DNA from: Dasypus novemcinctus
Lineage: Eukaryota > Chordata > Mammalia > Cingulata > Dasypodidae
Length of the DNA stretch: 64,000 bases
Assembly: GCF_030445035.2 (NCBI RefSeq)
Contig: NC_080683.1
Coordinates: 87,815,675-87,879,674 of the forward strand
Direction of reading: 5' to 3'
The notes below the pieces were generated by a model that was not told the origin of the DNA, did no database searches, and saw nothing but the letters and a program-made list of their open reading frames with translations. Below, piece by piece: positions 1-12,400 of this stretch. The number at the start of each line of letters is the position of its first letter. Within the stretch, counting starts at the first letter, position 1. The position numbers were made by a program, and so were the translations under genes.

Positions 1-600
1 GTTACATAGAATTTTTAAAATTATTTTGGTTGCCAATATCCCCTTGAATATTCTCATTGAGATGGCCAGTCAGATGCACTTTTGTGAGATTTGCGTGGCA
101 GAAGGGAAATGGAGGCCATTTCTGCCACTGTGGTTTCTGTTGGTGAGGACCATCATGAGGTGCTAAGTTTTCCTCGGCAAGCATCCCACTGTCCTGTTAC
201 CACTTCATGAGTGTCAAGGGCAGGGCATAGGCATCCATCCATTTTTTGCCAGTGCAGACTTAGCAGGCACAGAATCATTCTAATGCAGTAGTGGAGGCTT
301 TCTGATTCCAGATTGTACTTTGCTAGTGCAGTCTAGAGTCTAGCATTCCAGTAACAGCTTTCTGATTCTCCCATATCCTGACCAGGGCAGAGGAGGCAGT
401 GTCTTCAGTGGTTCCATTCTATAGTATTGCTCTGAGATCATTCCTTGAAGCCCAACCTAAAGCTCAACAACTTTGTAAGCACCAATTTTTTATACTAAAT
501 TCTATTCTGCTTAAAATAGCTAGAATTGTTTCTGTTTTCTTAACTGAATCCAGATAAGGGGACTAACACTGTACTTGTAATGTTTTATTTCTTTAAAAAA
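1..600. other. unassigned intronic sequence at left edge
   Basis: No Act1 coding sequence, RNA gene or confidently named repeat is visible here. The short minus-strand open frame at 2-184 has no recognised similarity. Confidence 0.6.
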
Positions 601-2860
601 AAATCCTGAAGCTATAAGGCAGGGCCCCACCCTGATCAAGATGACAGAGGGAGACACTCCAGAGCTCTGTCCCTCCACAGAATCTTTGAACTGGCAGAAA
701 CATCTTTCTCAAAGCTTCAGAAAATAGTTAAAGGATTGCAGTAGCAGGGAAAGCACCAAATCAAAGACGAGGCATCTCCCCTGGTACCTTTGCTGGTCCC
801 TACCCCTACCCCCACCTTCATAATGGAGCCAGTCTATGCTTCTAGTGGGGGTCCCTGGTCCTGGTTCAGGAGGAAGCCTAGTTACCCTTATGTACATACT
901 GGGAACATGTATGTCTAGTCCAATCAGTCTGGTAGCAAAAGACTGAGCCAGGACACTTGTGGGCTTGCCATCTCAGAACTTGCCCTGCCTGTAGAATGTG
1001 GCTCACTGAGCTCTGCTACAGAACACTGTATGATTATATGAGAGCAATCAAGTTGTGGGTCACAGGGGCAAGGGACTGCTGGCTGTGGGACTATAAATAC
1101 AGAAAAAAGTACCTCCACCATGAGGAGATGCTGTTTTCTGGAAAGAGGAGGCTTTTATATTCGTGTTAATGGGGAAATTCCTAGGACTACACACACATGC
1201 CCAAGACAAGATGCAGGCACAAAAAGGACCAGGGAAGACCTTGTACTTTTGCCTAGAGCCATTCTCCAAATTCAATGTCTGGCTTAACTTTGAAAGAAAG
1301 CACTACCTTCTTCCATTCCTCCTTTCTTCCTTTCCTCCCTTCCTCCTTCCCTCCCTTTTAGCTCCTGGCATTCAAGGAAACCTCTGTCATACCACTAGCT
1401 GGATACAATCTTAAGGAAGAGGTCTCAGAGTCCAAATTCCAGCAATAGTATATTCAAATATCAAAATGTCCAGATTTCAACAAAAGCTTACAAAACATAC
1501 AAAGAAACAGGAAGCGATGGACCATGCAAAGGAGAAGACTAAATAATTAGAAACCACCAACAAGAATGACTAGACCTGAGACATACCAGACAAAGACTTT
1601 AAAAATATAGTCCTAAATAAGCTCAAAGAGCAAAAGAAAAGAGGGACAAAGAACAAAGGCATTAAGAAAAAAACAGACGAGGGCGAAGAGAATCTCAATA
1701 AAGAAAGAGAATTTAAGAAAAGGAACCAAACTGAGTTGAAGACCACAGTAACAAGAATAAAAAGTTCTAGCAGCTTGGAGCTGGCTAAAGAAAGAATGAG
1801 TGAACTTGAAGATAAGACAGTTAGAATCATTCAGTCTAAGGAATAGAAAGAAGAAAATGAATAAAAGTGAACAGAGAATATGTGAAGAAATAATGTCTGA
1901 AAACTTCCCGATTTTATTGAAAGACATGAATATATACTTCCAAGAAGCTCAATGAACTCCAAACAGGGTAAACCCAAATAGAACTAAATCAAGACATGTT
2001 ATAACCAAATTCGTGAATGCCAAAGATAAAGAATTCTGGAAGCTGCAAGAGGGAAGCAACATGACATAGGAACCTCAATAAAATTTAAGTGCTGATCTCT
2101 CATCAAAACCAGGATGACAAGAAGGCAGTGGGAAGACATATTTAAAGCGCTGAAAGGAAAAAAAAATGCCAACCAAGAACTCTATCACTAGCAAAACTGT
2201 CTTTCAAAATGAGGTAGAGATTAAGACATCCCCAAATAAACAAAAGCTGAGGGAATTCATCACCACTAGACCAGCCCTACAAGAAATGAAAAAGGAAGTT
2301 CTGCAGGTTAAAAGGAAGGGACACTTAATGATTGACTGAAGCTGTATGAAGGAGTAAAGATCTCTGGTAAAGATAATGATATAAATAAATATAAATACCA
2401 GTACTATTGCATTTTTGGTTTGTAACTCCCCATTTTCCTTCTTATAGGATCTAAAAGGCAAATGCATAAAATGTAATGATAAATCAATGGTTTGGGACTC
2501 AAATGTATAAATATATAATTTGTGACAAGAAATACTTAAAGGTGAGGGGGGTGGAGAAGAATAGGAACATAGCATGGTATTGAAGTGAAGTTGGTATCAT
2601 ACCAAACAAGATTATTATAGATTTAGGATGTTAAATTTAAAACCCATGGTAACTGCAAAGATGACATCAGGAAATATGCAAATTCATAGAGACTGAAAGT
2701 AGAGTACAAGTTATCAAGGATGGGGGACAGGGGCAATGGGAAATCAATGCAAAACAGACATAGGGTTTCTGTTTGGGGTAAAGGGAAAGTTTTATAATGT
2801 AATGGATGGTGGTAAGGACACTGCAACATTGTGAATGTGATTAATCCCACTGGTAAGAAA
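600..2860 (+). mobile_element. HAL1 (half-L1) element, near-complete, decayed
   Basis: The segment follows the layout I know for HAL1: a 5'UTR-like part (600-1420), an ORF1-like coding region (about 1430-2340) starting near caaaatgtccagatttcaac, and a non-coding 3' part with the GGCAAATGCATAAAA-type stretch at 2457-2473. HAL1 carries only an L1 ORF1-like RNA-binding protein and no reverse transcriptase, so it needed L1 in trans. The ORF is broken by stops (for example in actaaataattag near 1541). A TTCC simple repeat sits inside the 5' part. The assignment is from memory of the consensus; boundaries are within about 50 bp. Confidence 0.7.
1311..1358. repeat. TTCC/TCCC pyrimidine simple repeat
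   Basis: Imperfect pyrimidine run of TTCC, CCTT and TCCC units inside the HAL1 5' part. Confidence 0.85.
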
Positions 2861-2929
2861 AGAAGGAAGGGAGGGAGAGAGGAAGGAGAGAGAATGAAAA
2901 ACTAAAGAGACAATGACAATTAAATACAA

Positions 2930-3335
2930 CATATGATTCTGGAAGGGATCCAATAATGGAGGACAAAAGGTTCAAAAGAACATTAAATTACAACATACGA
3001 AAAACTGGGATATAGAATATAAGGTTTATATCAATGTTAAATTTCTTGAACTTGATTACTGTACTTAAGGTGATTACATAAGTGAATATCCTTATTTTAG
3101 GAATGTACATTGTATGTTCAAGGATACATGTAACCTGTTCTCAAATGTTCAGAAAATAGATAATAGATTGATCGATAGATAGATGATACATTGATATATA
3201 AAATTATTCAGCAAATGTGACAAAACGTTAAAATTGGGGTATTGGGGGTATGCTGAAGTTCTCTTATAGGGTTTGTACTATTTTTGTAACTGTGCTATAA
3301 GTTTGAAATTATTTTAAAATAAAAAGCTTAAGGAA
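2930..3335 (+). mobile_element. L1-type or related retroposon 3' end
   Basis: The stretch ends gtttgaaattattttaaaataaaaag, the type of A-rich 3' terminus common to old mammalian retroposons, preceded by the 'actgtacttaaggtgattac' motif. A short GATA run (3168-3184) lies inside. The exact subfamily is not assigned. Confidence 0.5.
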
Positions 3336-4236
3336 AAAAATCTGAAAAAAATCTGAAACAAACCTGGCAATGTTAACATTTTTTAAATGGTTGATAGGAC
3401 CATAGATGTTAGTTACTTTTTGTGTGTGTTTGAAATTGTTTGATATTATAAATTTTTTAAAATGTTTTGATTACAAAATCTATATTTGCTCAGTCTTTAT
3501 ACACTGCTGTTTATGCTTTCATATATTTCCCGAAAGAATAAAAATTTCCAAGTGTCTTAGAGGATTTAAAATAAAATTTTACAAAACCTTAACTATACTA
3601 TATTTCTTAAATGTAATTGTTTGGGGAGGTTATTTCAAATTTTTTTAATATGGAGAAAAATGCCAACAAAAGATGCCTTCAACTAAACAAGATCCAGTTC
3701 CATCTCCTTTACACATTAAATCCCTTTGTTCTTAAAGTTGCTCAGTTGTTATAAAATGCAATTGTGCTTTTGATAAAGAAATGTTAAGATCTTGATAATA
3801 TTTTTTTAAAAAAACAAAAACAAAAAACTTCCATACAAAAACATAATAGGATTATTGAAAGAATAAACTTTCTGAATTAAGTTTGTCTTTCAAATAATCA
3901 GTGAGAAGAGAATTGCCTTCATTACCTGAACTTATTTCTCATTATCCTAAAATGATAAATCCATGGAGACTCTATCAGGCTTAAATTGATGTTACAAAAC
4001 CAATTACTCTATACCATCTCTGCAGTTCTTCTGTAAATCTAAAATTATTTCAAAATGTTAATTTTTAAAAAAATTACTACTGCCTCCCCTGTTCAACACC
4101 AACATTCCATAGAGATGCTTAAATTTTGCTTGTTTCCTTAGAATTTTAGATATTTCCTCCACAAGTGTTTATCATGCTTTAAAATCACAATTTATGTAAT
4201 TCCATTTTAAAGAGCATTAATTTTTTATTTTTAAAA
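3336..4236. other. A/T-rich intronic stretch, no gene
   Basis: Very A/T-rich sequence with short A-runs. I see no exon, RNA gene or confidently named repeat. Confidence 0.6.
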
Positions 4237-4246
4237 AATAAGGTTT

Positions 4247-4662
4247 GGCGGCAGACTTGGCCCAGTGGTTAGGGTGTCCGTCTACCATATGGGAGATCCG
4301 CAGTTCAAACCCTGGGCCTCCTTGACCTGTGTGGAGCTGGCCCATGCGCAGTGCTAATGCACACAAGGAGTGCCGTGCCACGCAGGGGTGTCCCCAGCGT
4401 AGGGGAGCCCCACGCGCAAGAAGTGCGTCCCATAAGGAGAGCCACCCAACATGAAAGAAAGTGCAGCCTGCCGAGGAATGGCACTGCACACACGGAGAGC
4501 TGACACAGCAAGATGACGCAACAAAAAGAAACACAGATTCCCGTGCCGCTGACAACAACAGAAGCAGACAAAAAAGACGCAGCAAACAGACACAGAGAAC
4601 AGACAACCGGGGTGGGGCGGGGGGAAGAGGAAAGAAAGAAATAAATGAATAAATAAATAAAT
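4247..4662 (+). mobile_element. DAS-III-type SINE, copy 1
   Basis: A tRNA-derived SINE with the A-box region ggcccagtggttaggg and a B box in gcagttcaaaccctgg, then a ~300-bp tRNA-unrelated body and an AAATAAATA tail. Target-site duplications aataaggttt flank it (4237-4246 and 4663-4672). Inserted in the TRAF3IP2 intron opposite to gene direction. Confidence 0.93.
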
Positions 4663-4707
4663 AATAAGGTTTTATGTATGATTATTCTGTAAACCCACAA
4701 CTTCTCA

Positions 4708-4730
4708 GATAGATGGATAGATGGATGGAT

Positions 4731-4791
<61 letters not shown>
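4708..4791. repeat. GATA tetranucleotide microsatellite
   Basis: Begins with interrupted GATG/GATA units and ends in at least thirteen uninterrupted GATA units. It lies 36 bp past the duplication of the SINE above. The long pure run suggests it is polymorphic. Confidence 0.97.
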
Positions 4792-5828
4792 AGAAGCCAA
4801 GCCCCACTCTTCTCCCCTATAGCAGTCATTCTCAACCATGCCAACATTAAGTTCCAGGAAAAAAGATTAAGGGATCCATCTGGGAAAGAATATCTGAATG
4901 ATACCAGTGGTTTTTTTGAGTAAAGGGGAAAGCAGGCATGTGCCTTATCTGCCATTGTTAATAAAGTGGGCTCTTTTTTTTTTTTTCAAATAAAATTTTT
5001 GAGTTAACTACCAATTTCTTTATTTCTGAAAAGCCTACTTTAATAGAACCTTTATATCTTAATCCATTCTATCAGAACAGAATACATAGTCTTAATTTCA
5101 GTGGTATATAAAAGTTGTGCTAAAGCAAGAACAAATATTTCATCTACTCTTTCCAATTTATTATAAAGTAGGAAGGTCCACTTACATGAGTTTTTCCTGT
5201 ATTTTTTAGATCCATAAATTAATATAAAATGAAAACTTGAAGAAGAGTCTAAAGAGAACAATGAGGAGAAAAATGATTAAAAGATGAAAGAATTGAAGTC
5301 ATGCAAAACTAGAATTGTTTTTCTGGAAGAAGGCAGAGGACACTAATTTAATAATAGGGCTCAATATGCCTGAATGTTATTATTACAAAAGAAAATAAAT
5401 AATTTTATTTCTTTTAATTTCTATTGAAAAGTAATTGAACTGAAAAATTAAAATAAGAAGTGGGTTTAAACAGCAATAAAACCTAGAGCTATAAGGCCGA
5501 ACTTCATAAAGGTGGAAAAATAAAAATCTATTTCACGGATTTTTATTTCAGGTGTTCTGAAAGTAAAAGGCGTTGTGACTTCAAGAGCATCTTAAAAGTC
5601 TTTCCTTCAAGAGTTTTGACTAGTCACTAGTGGTTTCACATATCCGGTAAAGAGATTCTTGTCAACCAACTTCTGTTTCCTCTTGACCTGAAAAGTCTAT
5701 ATTGGGTGCTCTGCTGTGTGCTTGGTCATTGACCTGGGTAGCACTCACAGAGTTTTGATGCATCTCAGTTGCACTGGCGTAATTCTTTTTCACATAAAAA
5801 CATCTGAAAGTTGACCTGTCATACTTAC
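4792..5828. other. intron sequence below exon 3, no further exon seen
   Basis: A/T-rich. I searched for the next Act1 exon on the minus strand and did not find it. Confidence 0.6.
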
Positions 5829-6018
5829 TGATACCTCAGGGGCCCTGGAGAAGAGTAGTCTCCTTGTACAGGCCTCTCTTGGTCCCTGGCGCTGGGATAG
5901 TTCAGGACAACCTTCTGCACAGGGTGAAGGCCTCTCAAGCTGCCTCCAGCTGGGGGTTGCCCAGGTAAAGCTGGCTGGACCAGTTGCTGGTAGGCTGCTC
6001 GAGGGTAGTCGTGGCCAT
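5829..6018 (-). CDS. TRAF3IP2: TRAF3IP2 second coding exon, residues 274-337
   Basis: This 190-bp exon continues Act1 with [20 protein letters not shown] and [14 protein letters not shown], an unmistakable match to the proline-rich linker before the SEFIR domain. The acceptor is cttcacttgcag|ATGGCC at 6018 and the donor TATCA|GTAAGTATG at 5829. Its first two bases complete the Tyr274 codon begun in the exon 8.4 kb upstream, and it ends in phase 2 (820+190 coding bases = 336 codons + 2). Failure to splice the donor would give Gln then an immediate stop. The stretch corresponding to the human EERPA TRAF-binding motif reads QERPV (320-324), and the line is one residue shorter than human around it. 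The SEFIR domain and remaining exons are not found in 1-5800, so they must lie beyond the left edge. Confidence 0.95.
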
Positions 6019-8024
6019 CTGCAAGTGAAGACAACAAAGAAAACAGGGAAGATCAATTCTAACTCTCGCATGTGACAAGAGAAGTAAGCTCAGTGCAAAT
6101 TTTTGTCTTGAGACCAGCTGAAGTTTCCAGATTTCAGTTAACACTTCCATGAGATTTGCCATATTTCTATCCTACTCTTTGCTTGGTAGTTTCCATAAAA
6201 CTGATTCACCTTTTTCCCTAAATAAAAATATCTATGAAATCACAAGTTTTCTAATTGGAAAGCTCAAAATATAACTCCGTGCAGACTCCTATTTTAATAA
6301 AATACTTAGGATAATTCAACCCTGAAGATTTTCTCACAAACCACCATTTCTACCCTAAGTTTCTAGAACCCAAGGATAGGGGAAGTTTTTCCCACAATAG
6401 ATATAGAGCCACTATTCCCTCTTTTCCTCCCCCCAAGCAGACACACACACTCACGAATACCACATACTCTGCTCCGTCTTGGAGTGAAGTAAATAAATGA
6501 AAACTTGGCTCATCCCTCTGGGAAGTAGCCAACCAATACTTATGATCCAGTTGGCAACATCACCCAACTTTCCTGGTCCTCTCCTGCTAAAGACTATGTG
6601 TGCTTGGGCCTAGGGCAGTTAAAAGAGGGTAGAGCTTAGAATAAACCCAGGGCTGGTGGTGACTTACGTGAATGTGCAACTAGGAGGCACTTGGTCATGG
6701 CCAGGCCGAGGAGCAGCAGAGTACAAAGAAGGGCAGCCCACCCAGCCGGGTGAGAGAAGAAAACTGAGGGCCAGCAGAGGGGGTGCAGCGAGTCCAGTAA
6801 GGGTGAGAGAGGATGCGCTGAGAGATTAAAGTGTTGGGAAATCAGAGAAGTGTAAGAGTAGGGAATCCCCTTTTGGGGGTGGCCCAGCTTACCCCAAACT
6901 GGAAAAACCCAAGTAGGTAATTTCTCCTTCCAAAATGAACCCTGAACACGTTCTGGTGGTCCAAGCACAGCCATCTCTGTCCAAGTAAGAATAGAAAATC
7001 CAGGAGGCAAAGCTAGTTAGGACAAGCAGGAACTTGGGACTAAAATTTAGTTTTGTTTTTCAAAAATATATGTATTTATTGTTCTTTTTTTCTTTTCTGA
7101 TTATAAAAGCAATCAAGTTTGGCTGCTGTGTAAGCAGGATACATACAGGAATGTAGTGAAAGAAACACAAATAAGCAAGAAAGAAAATAATCAAGGTAGG
7201 TTGGAACCAGTGGGATGGGAGAATGCTGGCTCAGATCTTATTCTGAGTCCAGTAAGCCCTCGAAGGTTTCAGGGAAATGATGGCCTCACACATAGAATAG
7301 AGGACAAATAATGTGAGTTCACTAGTGTGGCCACCTCTGAGTACCCACCACCTGGATTCAGGAAGCTTGGCTGGGTGACTCTGGAAATGTGCCCAAGCCA
7401 GTCTCTCAAGCCTGGTTAGAGTCCCTGGACTGAATCTATTGTCTGCTTTGATCCCTGACATCAGATAGTTCCTTCTTGTCATGCTTCCTCTGGCAAAAGT
7501 GACCATGCCCCTTCAACCCAGGTTGTCTCCTGGCCCTGTCCTATGACCCTTTCCCGACTGTTGCTCAGGCTTGGTCACAACAGGTATCAGGAATATAAAA
7601 AAGGGGAAGAGGAGATAAGGATCTGTATCTGGGTCCATCCCAGCCCCTCGTTGATGAAAGAGACCAGGACTTGGAGGACAGCTCTAAGAAGGGGGAAACA
7701 TGACCACAGGGGTCCCTATGGCTTAGGACAAAACTCACCACACAGGCTTTGCTTTTACAGCCTTCTTAGGGCAGGCCAGATATATTCCAGGGAATCCAGG
7801 TCGATAGTTGGAGATTCAGGGCAACAGGGCAGGTCACTACTGCTGCTCCTTTTCCCCAGCTAGAAAAGGGCAAAAGGTGCCAGTGGTCATCAGTAACCAG
7901 GAAGGGGCCGGCCCTGTTTCTGGATGAACTTTGCATGACAGGATCATTTTTGAACTCCCAGCCTTGGATACAATCCTCCAGAGACTTCCCATTGCATTTA
8001 CAATCCACCTTGCCTCATCCTTGC

Positions 8025-8450
8025 CCTTCTTGATCTCATCTACTAGGTTCTCACTAGCTCACCCTGGCCGTCTTTCTTAATCTTGAACACTGCAGGCCTG
8101 TCCCCATCTCAGAGACCCTGAGCTTGCCATCCCCTCTGCCCACAGAATTTTTACCATAGATCTTTACTGACTTCTTGTCATTCAGGTCTCAGCTCAATGT
8201 CCCCTCTTCAAAGAGGCCCACCCCTTACCTAGTTAGCTTATCCCATCCTCCCATTTTTTTGTCTTCCTAGCTTTTATTACATGTGCAGTCATCATAGCAC
8301 TTATCATAACTCTCACTCATTTGTCAACTTATTGTTTGACATCCCTAGTAGAGTCAGAAAAGCATGAAAGCATGGACCTTGTCTGTTCACCCCCAGTGCT
8401 GGCACGCAATAGATGCTCAAGAAATATTGGATGAATGAATGAAGGTTGAG
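8025..8450 (+). mobile_element. L2 LINE 3' fragment
   Basis: Carries L2 3'-end hallmarks: 'ttcaggtctcagctcaatgtc', 'aaagaggcc', 'cacttatcata' and 'atagatgctcaagaaatattggatgaatgaatg'. Old and diverged. Confidence 0.8.
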
Positions 8451-9304
8451 TAGTTACAAAGTCACCTTAACACAGGAAAAGAGAAACCATTTAGTACTAT
8501 ACAATCTGCTTGCTAGGTCTTGGATTCTACTTCTCATCTGCTGTTCTTTCTTTTTTTTAAAATCAGCATATCCCTCCAAAATATAGGAAGGAGAAAGACA
8601 AAGTAAAAAAGGAGAAACTTCTAGAAGGCAGTGGCCTTGAAAAGCTTTTTTCAGTGAGGGGCTGAAAGTAACACAAGTGATGTTTTTAAGGTTTGGAGCC
8701 ATTTTTGCTTTCTGTATACATTAATGAATGGCTCATAATGTTTTATTTGCTTTTAAAGGACTACCAAGCTCTAATCATATGGTTTGTTTCTTTTCCAGAA
8801 AGCGGATATTAGTGATGTTGTTCAAAAGCCTTTGAATCAAGGTCATATGATTTTTAACAGATTAGTTCTCGCACAACATGTTTTTGTCTCATAGCAACAA
8901 ATCATATCATTAAAATCACTAAGGCATGTGGGCTAAGTATTTGATTAGCTACAACTTTCATTTCTAAAATGACCACCTGTGGTGAAAAGTTACATTGGTT
9001 TATGTGAACACATGAAAACGAACACCTTGTTGATTTTTAAAATTAGGGTATAGAAAATATAAACCTCTATGCAATTGTTTGATTAAAACAAAGAAAGGAT
9101 TGAATATAAGAGGATCAATCAAAATATGCTTTCTCTTTTATGAGGGGAATTTGGCTGATTGTGTGGAAGAGTTGCCAAATAAAAGTTACCTGCATCAGGT
9201 AACAAATAGCTTTTCATTGCCCAAGGTATAATTATCCTGTTCTAATATTCTGACCAAGGTTTGCCAGTTTAGTTGGGTATTATATATATATAACAACATA
9301 TAAC

Positions 9305-9365
9305 AATGACTGACATTTATTGAGCACTTCCTCTATGCCAAATACTGTTCTGAATTCCTTATTCA
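9305..9365 (-). mobile_element. MIR fragment
   Basis: 'tgacatttattgagcacttcctctatgcc' is the reverse complement of the MIR 3' end. Just upstream is a short TA run (9282-9291). Confidence 0.65.
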
Positions 9366-9439
9366 AGATTACTATAGAATTTGATTTTCTGTTTTCCTAA
9401 AGAAGCTTAACTTAGTGTAAAATCCAAATTCCATACCAC

Positions 9440-9850
9440 AGCCTTTGCAGCCTTCACTTTCTCAGCATATCATTCTCTTCCTGCTCACCCTGTCCCGGAC
9501 GTGCAAGCTTGCCTTTTGGTACCTTAACTACACCAAACTCCTTACTTCCTCAACCTTCTTGTCTGCTCTGCACTAAATTGGCTCCACATGTTTGTCACAT
9601 GGCTGACTCCTTCTCATCCTTTAGGTTTCAGCTCCAATGTCTCCTCTGCAAAGAGTCCTTCTCTGGCCACCTTGTCTAAGGATGTCTGTTTCAACACCTG
9701 GTTATTTCCTTCATTTTCCATTTTGTTTGCTGATTTCTGCTTTTTCTCTGTCTCCCCACTGGTCCATGCACTCCACAATGACTAGGACCACGCACTGTAT
9801 ACCCAGCACCTAGCACAGGACCTGACAAATATTTATTGCATAAATTGGTA
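9440..9850 (+). mobile_element. L2 LINE 3' fragment
   Basis: Same family signature as the copy at 8025: 'ctccttctcatcctttaggtttcagctcc', 'caaagagtccttctctggccacc', ending 'gacaaatatttattgcataaa'. Confidence 0.8.
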
Positions 9851-11519
9851 AATGAACGAACAGGTTCTGCTTCCAAACTCCATTGACCTCCCTTCTCTCC
9901 TCCCCTTCCCCACAAGACAATTAAAGACAGCGTCTCAGAGCTTGACATGGCGAAGGCACTACCCATTATTAGGGATCACTTCTTTCCCCAGTAAGTCAGG
10001 AGCAGATTTTATTTTTACTCATTCAACAATGTTTATTGAACCTATACAGCTAGGCACTTGGTGAACAAAGATAAATAGGATATAGTTCCCTTGAATAGCT
10101 CAAAATAAATGACAGGAGAGAGAGAGAAACGAAAACTCCATGTGTCTGTGGGTGTCCGTTTTTAAACACAAACCCACACTGGCTAGTGTTTGCGAAGGGA
10201 AGGCTTACAAGCTGGCAACCTACACAACCACAGAATCACTGGGTAAAAATAGCTCCTCCAGCACCTAAAATTCCATCAAGGGATTTTATTCCTTAGGAAA
10301 TGTAGAATGGAAGGTGGGTGATGTGATAGACAAATGATTTGTCAGCATGGTATTTTCTCCTCGGTTCTGAGGCAGTGTAAATCATGCACACAAAAACAAA
10401 AATGCAGATCTAGCACAATCACAAATGGGCACCCAGTACTGAAGTCTTATGATCCTCTTGCCTGGGTACACAGAGTGTTCCTGATCCTGGGTTTTTAACC
10501 CTGGGAATTTATAAACCAAATCCTAAACGACGTTTTCCATTTCTCAGTCAAAACATTCAACATTTTTCTTCCTTATTAAGAATGGTATTAAAGTAGTTTA
10601 TGAGATAGAAAAAAAAAATGTAGTTTTCAAGTTGTCAAAAAGCATCATGATAGAATGCAATCAGATTATCCAGGGGGGAAAATGGCCTATAGAAACCGTT
10701 ACAGGAACTGCCCAGCTGTGAGCAGCTGTGGTTCCTGAAAGGCAACAACTTTCTTTATCGTTTCTATCATCTGGTTTATTTTATCCTTTCTTTTAATCGT
10801 GTATGCATTCTAGCATAAAAATAATCTCTTTTTTAAAGCCCATATGAGCAATTGTAGGCATGAACCCATAGTTCTCGTTTATTCGGTCTTCTTGGTAGAG
10901 AAAGCAAGAAGAATTTTATAGTAAAAGAAGGACTCTGGACTTAATTTCTTTTTTCTTCCGCATTATATTTTCATCATGGTTCTTCCTTGATTGCATAGCC
11001 ATGACCTCCATTCTGGTGGCCTTCAGTGGAAGCCTTGGTTTCTGAAACTAAGAGGCCAACTTCTCCAGGGCTGGGGAGGGGAGGGAACATAGATTAATGC
11101 TGTTTCCTGTTTTTCACCTGCTTTTTTGAAAACTTTTTTTTTTTTAACATGAAAGGAGGTGACCAGTGACCTTTTTATTTTTGCTTTAACCAGCAGAAAG
11201 CTGGTTAAATATGCCATTTGCATGGCAATCATTATTTATTTATATTTTCATTAATGGGTAAGGAAGTAACGCTCTTCTAAAGCCAAGTAGAACCACGTAG
11301 TCATGGTTTCCAACTGCCCAAGTGTCCCTTAGGTGAACAGCTCTTTTGAAGTGGTTTTGTTGGCAATTAAATGCAGTAATAGCCCTGACATGAAACTAGG
11401 CATTTGTCCACCTGCTCTGAATGCTTAAAATCTGTGCCAGCGAGAGGCATGTGGAAGCAGAGGGACAGTCTGCAGGACTGAAGCTGCAGGATCCGTTTCC
11501 ATGATAACAATAACCTACT

Positions 11520-11610
11520 AAGAGCTGCTAGTTATTGAGCATTTTCTACTAGTCACCCACTTTCCTAGGGTCTTTAATATATTATCTCATGTAAACCTCA
11601 CTGCAACCTT
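11520..11610 (-). mobile_element. MIR fragment
   Basis: 'ctagttattgagcattttc' followed by 'tctcatgtaaacctcactgcaacc' is the reverse-complemented MIR 3' half. Confidence 0.6.
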
Positions 11611-12179
11611 CATGGGAAACCTGATTCTGGAGGCCTCATAAATACTCTGGGGTTGCAGTGTCCTGCAGAAAAACCAGAAGCCTCCGGTTTCCTTCTGACA
11701 AAACTGGTCAAACCCTGAGCCTCTTCCCTGAGCTCAGGCGAGCTCGGGTGAGGGGGTTGGGGGGGTTGGAAGGTGGGAGGGCCAGGGTCAAGGCCATCCA
11801 AGCAAGTAAGTGCCAGGAGCCTGACTTACATGCACTCTCACTTCCCCCTACTTTTTTTTTTTTTTAATTTCTACTTATTCTTAAATTATCAAAGTAACGC
11901 ATTTGCTGTACCAAAGCCTCTTACACCCTTCAATTATAATTTGAGTCAATGATTTCTTTGTCTATCATGATGAGGTTAGTAGAAAAAGGCAACACCTCAG
12001 GACTTACTTCGTATCACAATGCCTTTGACTAAGTATTCATGCTTCTATACATTCATCTAAAGAATCCATAAGAAACACAGATAAAAACTTACATGCCTAA
12101 CTGCTTTAAAAAAAACACCTTATATACCTGATGTTTGTCATAGCATTGCTTTTTGGATAAAATACTGAAAACTATCTAA

Positions 12180-12400
12180 GATGTCCAATGACAGAGAATA
12201 GTCAAAGCAATTTGGTAGCTCCATCCGATGAAATACTAAGAAGCTAAGAAGCTTTTTTGAAGTGATGCTGTCAGAAGTATGCTGGCTGATATTGGAAATC
12301 TTTTAATTTTATATTAAATACATATGCAAAGGAAAAAACACCAGGTATAAATATGCTAAAACCCTATGAAGGAATTATATGTGGGTCATAGAAATAGGGT
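12180..12400 (+). mobile_element. old L1-type 3' fragment
   Basis: Resembles the 'aatggtcaaatcaattatggtacatcc... aaatactatg' region near L1 ORF2 end. Strongly diverged. Confidence 0.35.

Noticed and set aside
2204-2575. 123-codon minus-strand frame
   Set aside because: Antisense through the 3' part of a HAL1 element.
4305-4955. 216-codon minus-strand open frame
   Set aside because: It runs antisense through a DAS-III SINE and the GATA repeat (hence the YLSI repeats). Similar peptides recur at every SINE copy, so it is not a gene.
6636-7010. Hydrophobic minus-strand frame (LLCTLLLLGLAM) with GTAAGTC donor near 6665
   Set aside because: No counterpart in Act1 between these two exons and no plausible acceptor supporting an extra exon; probably chance.
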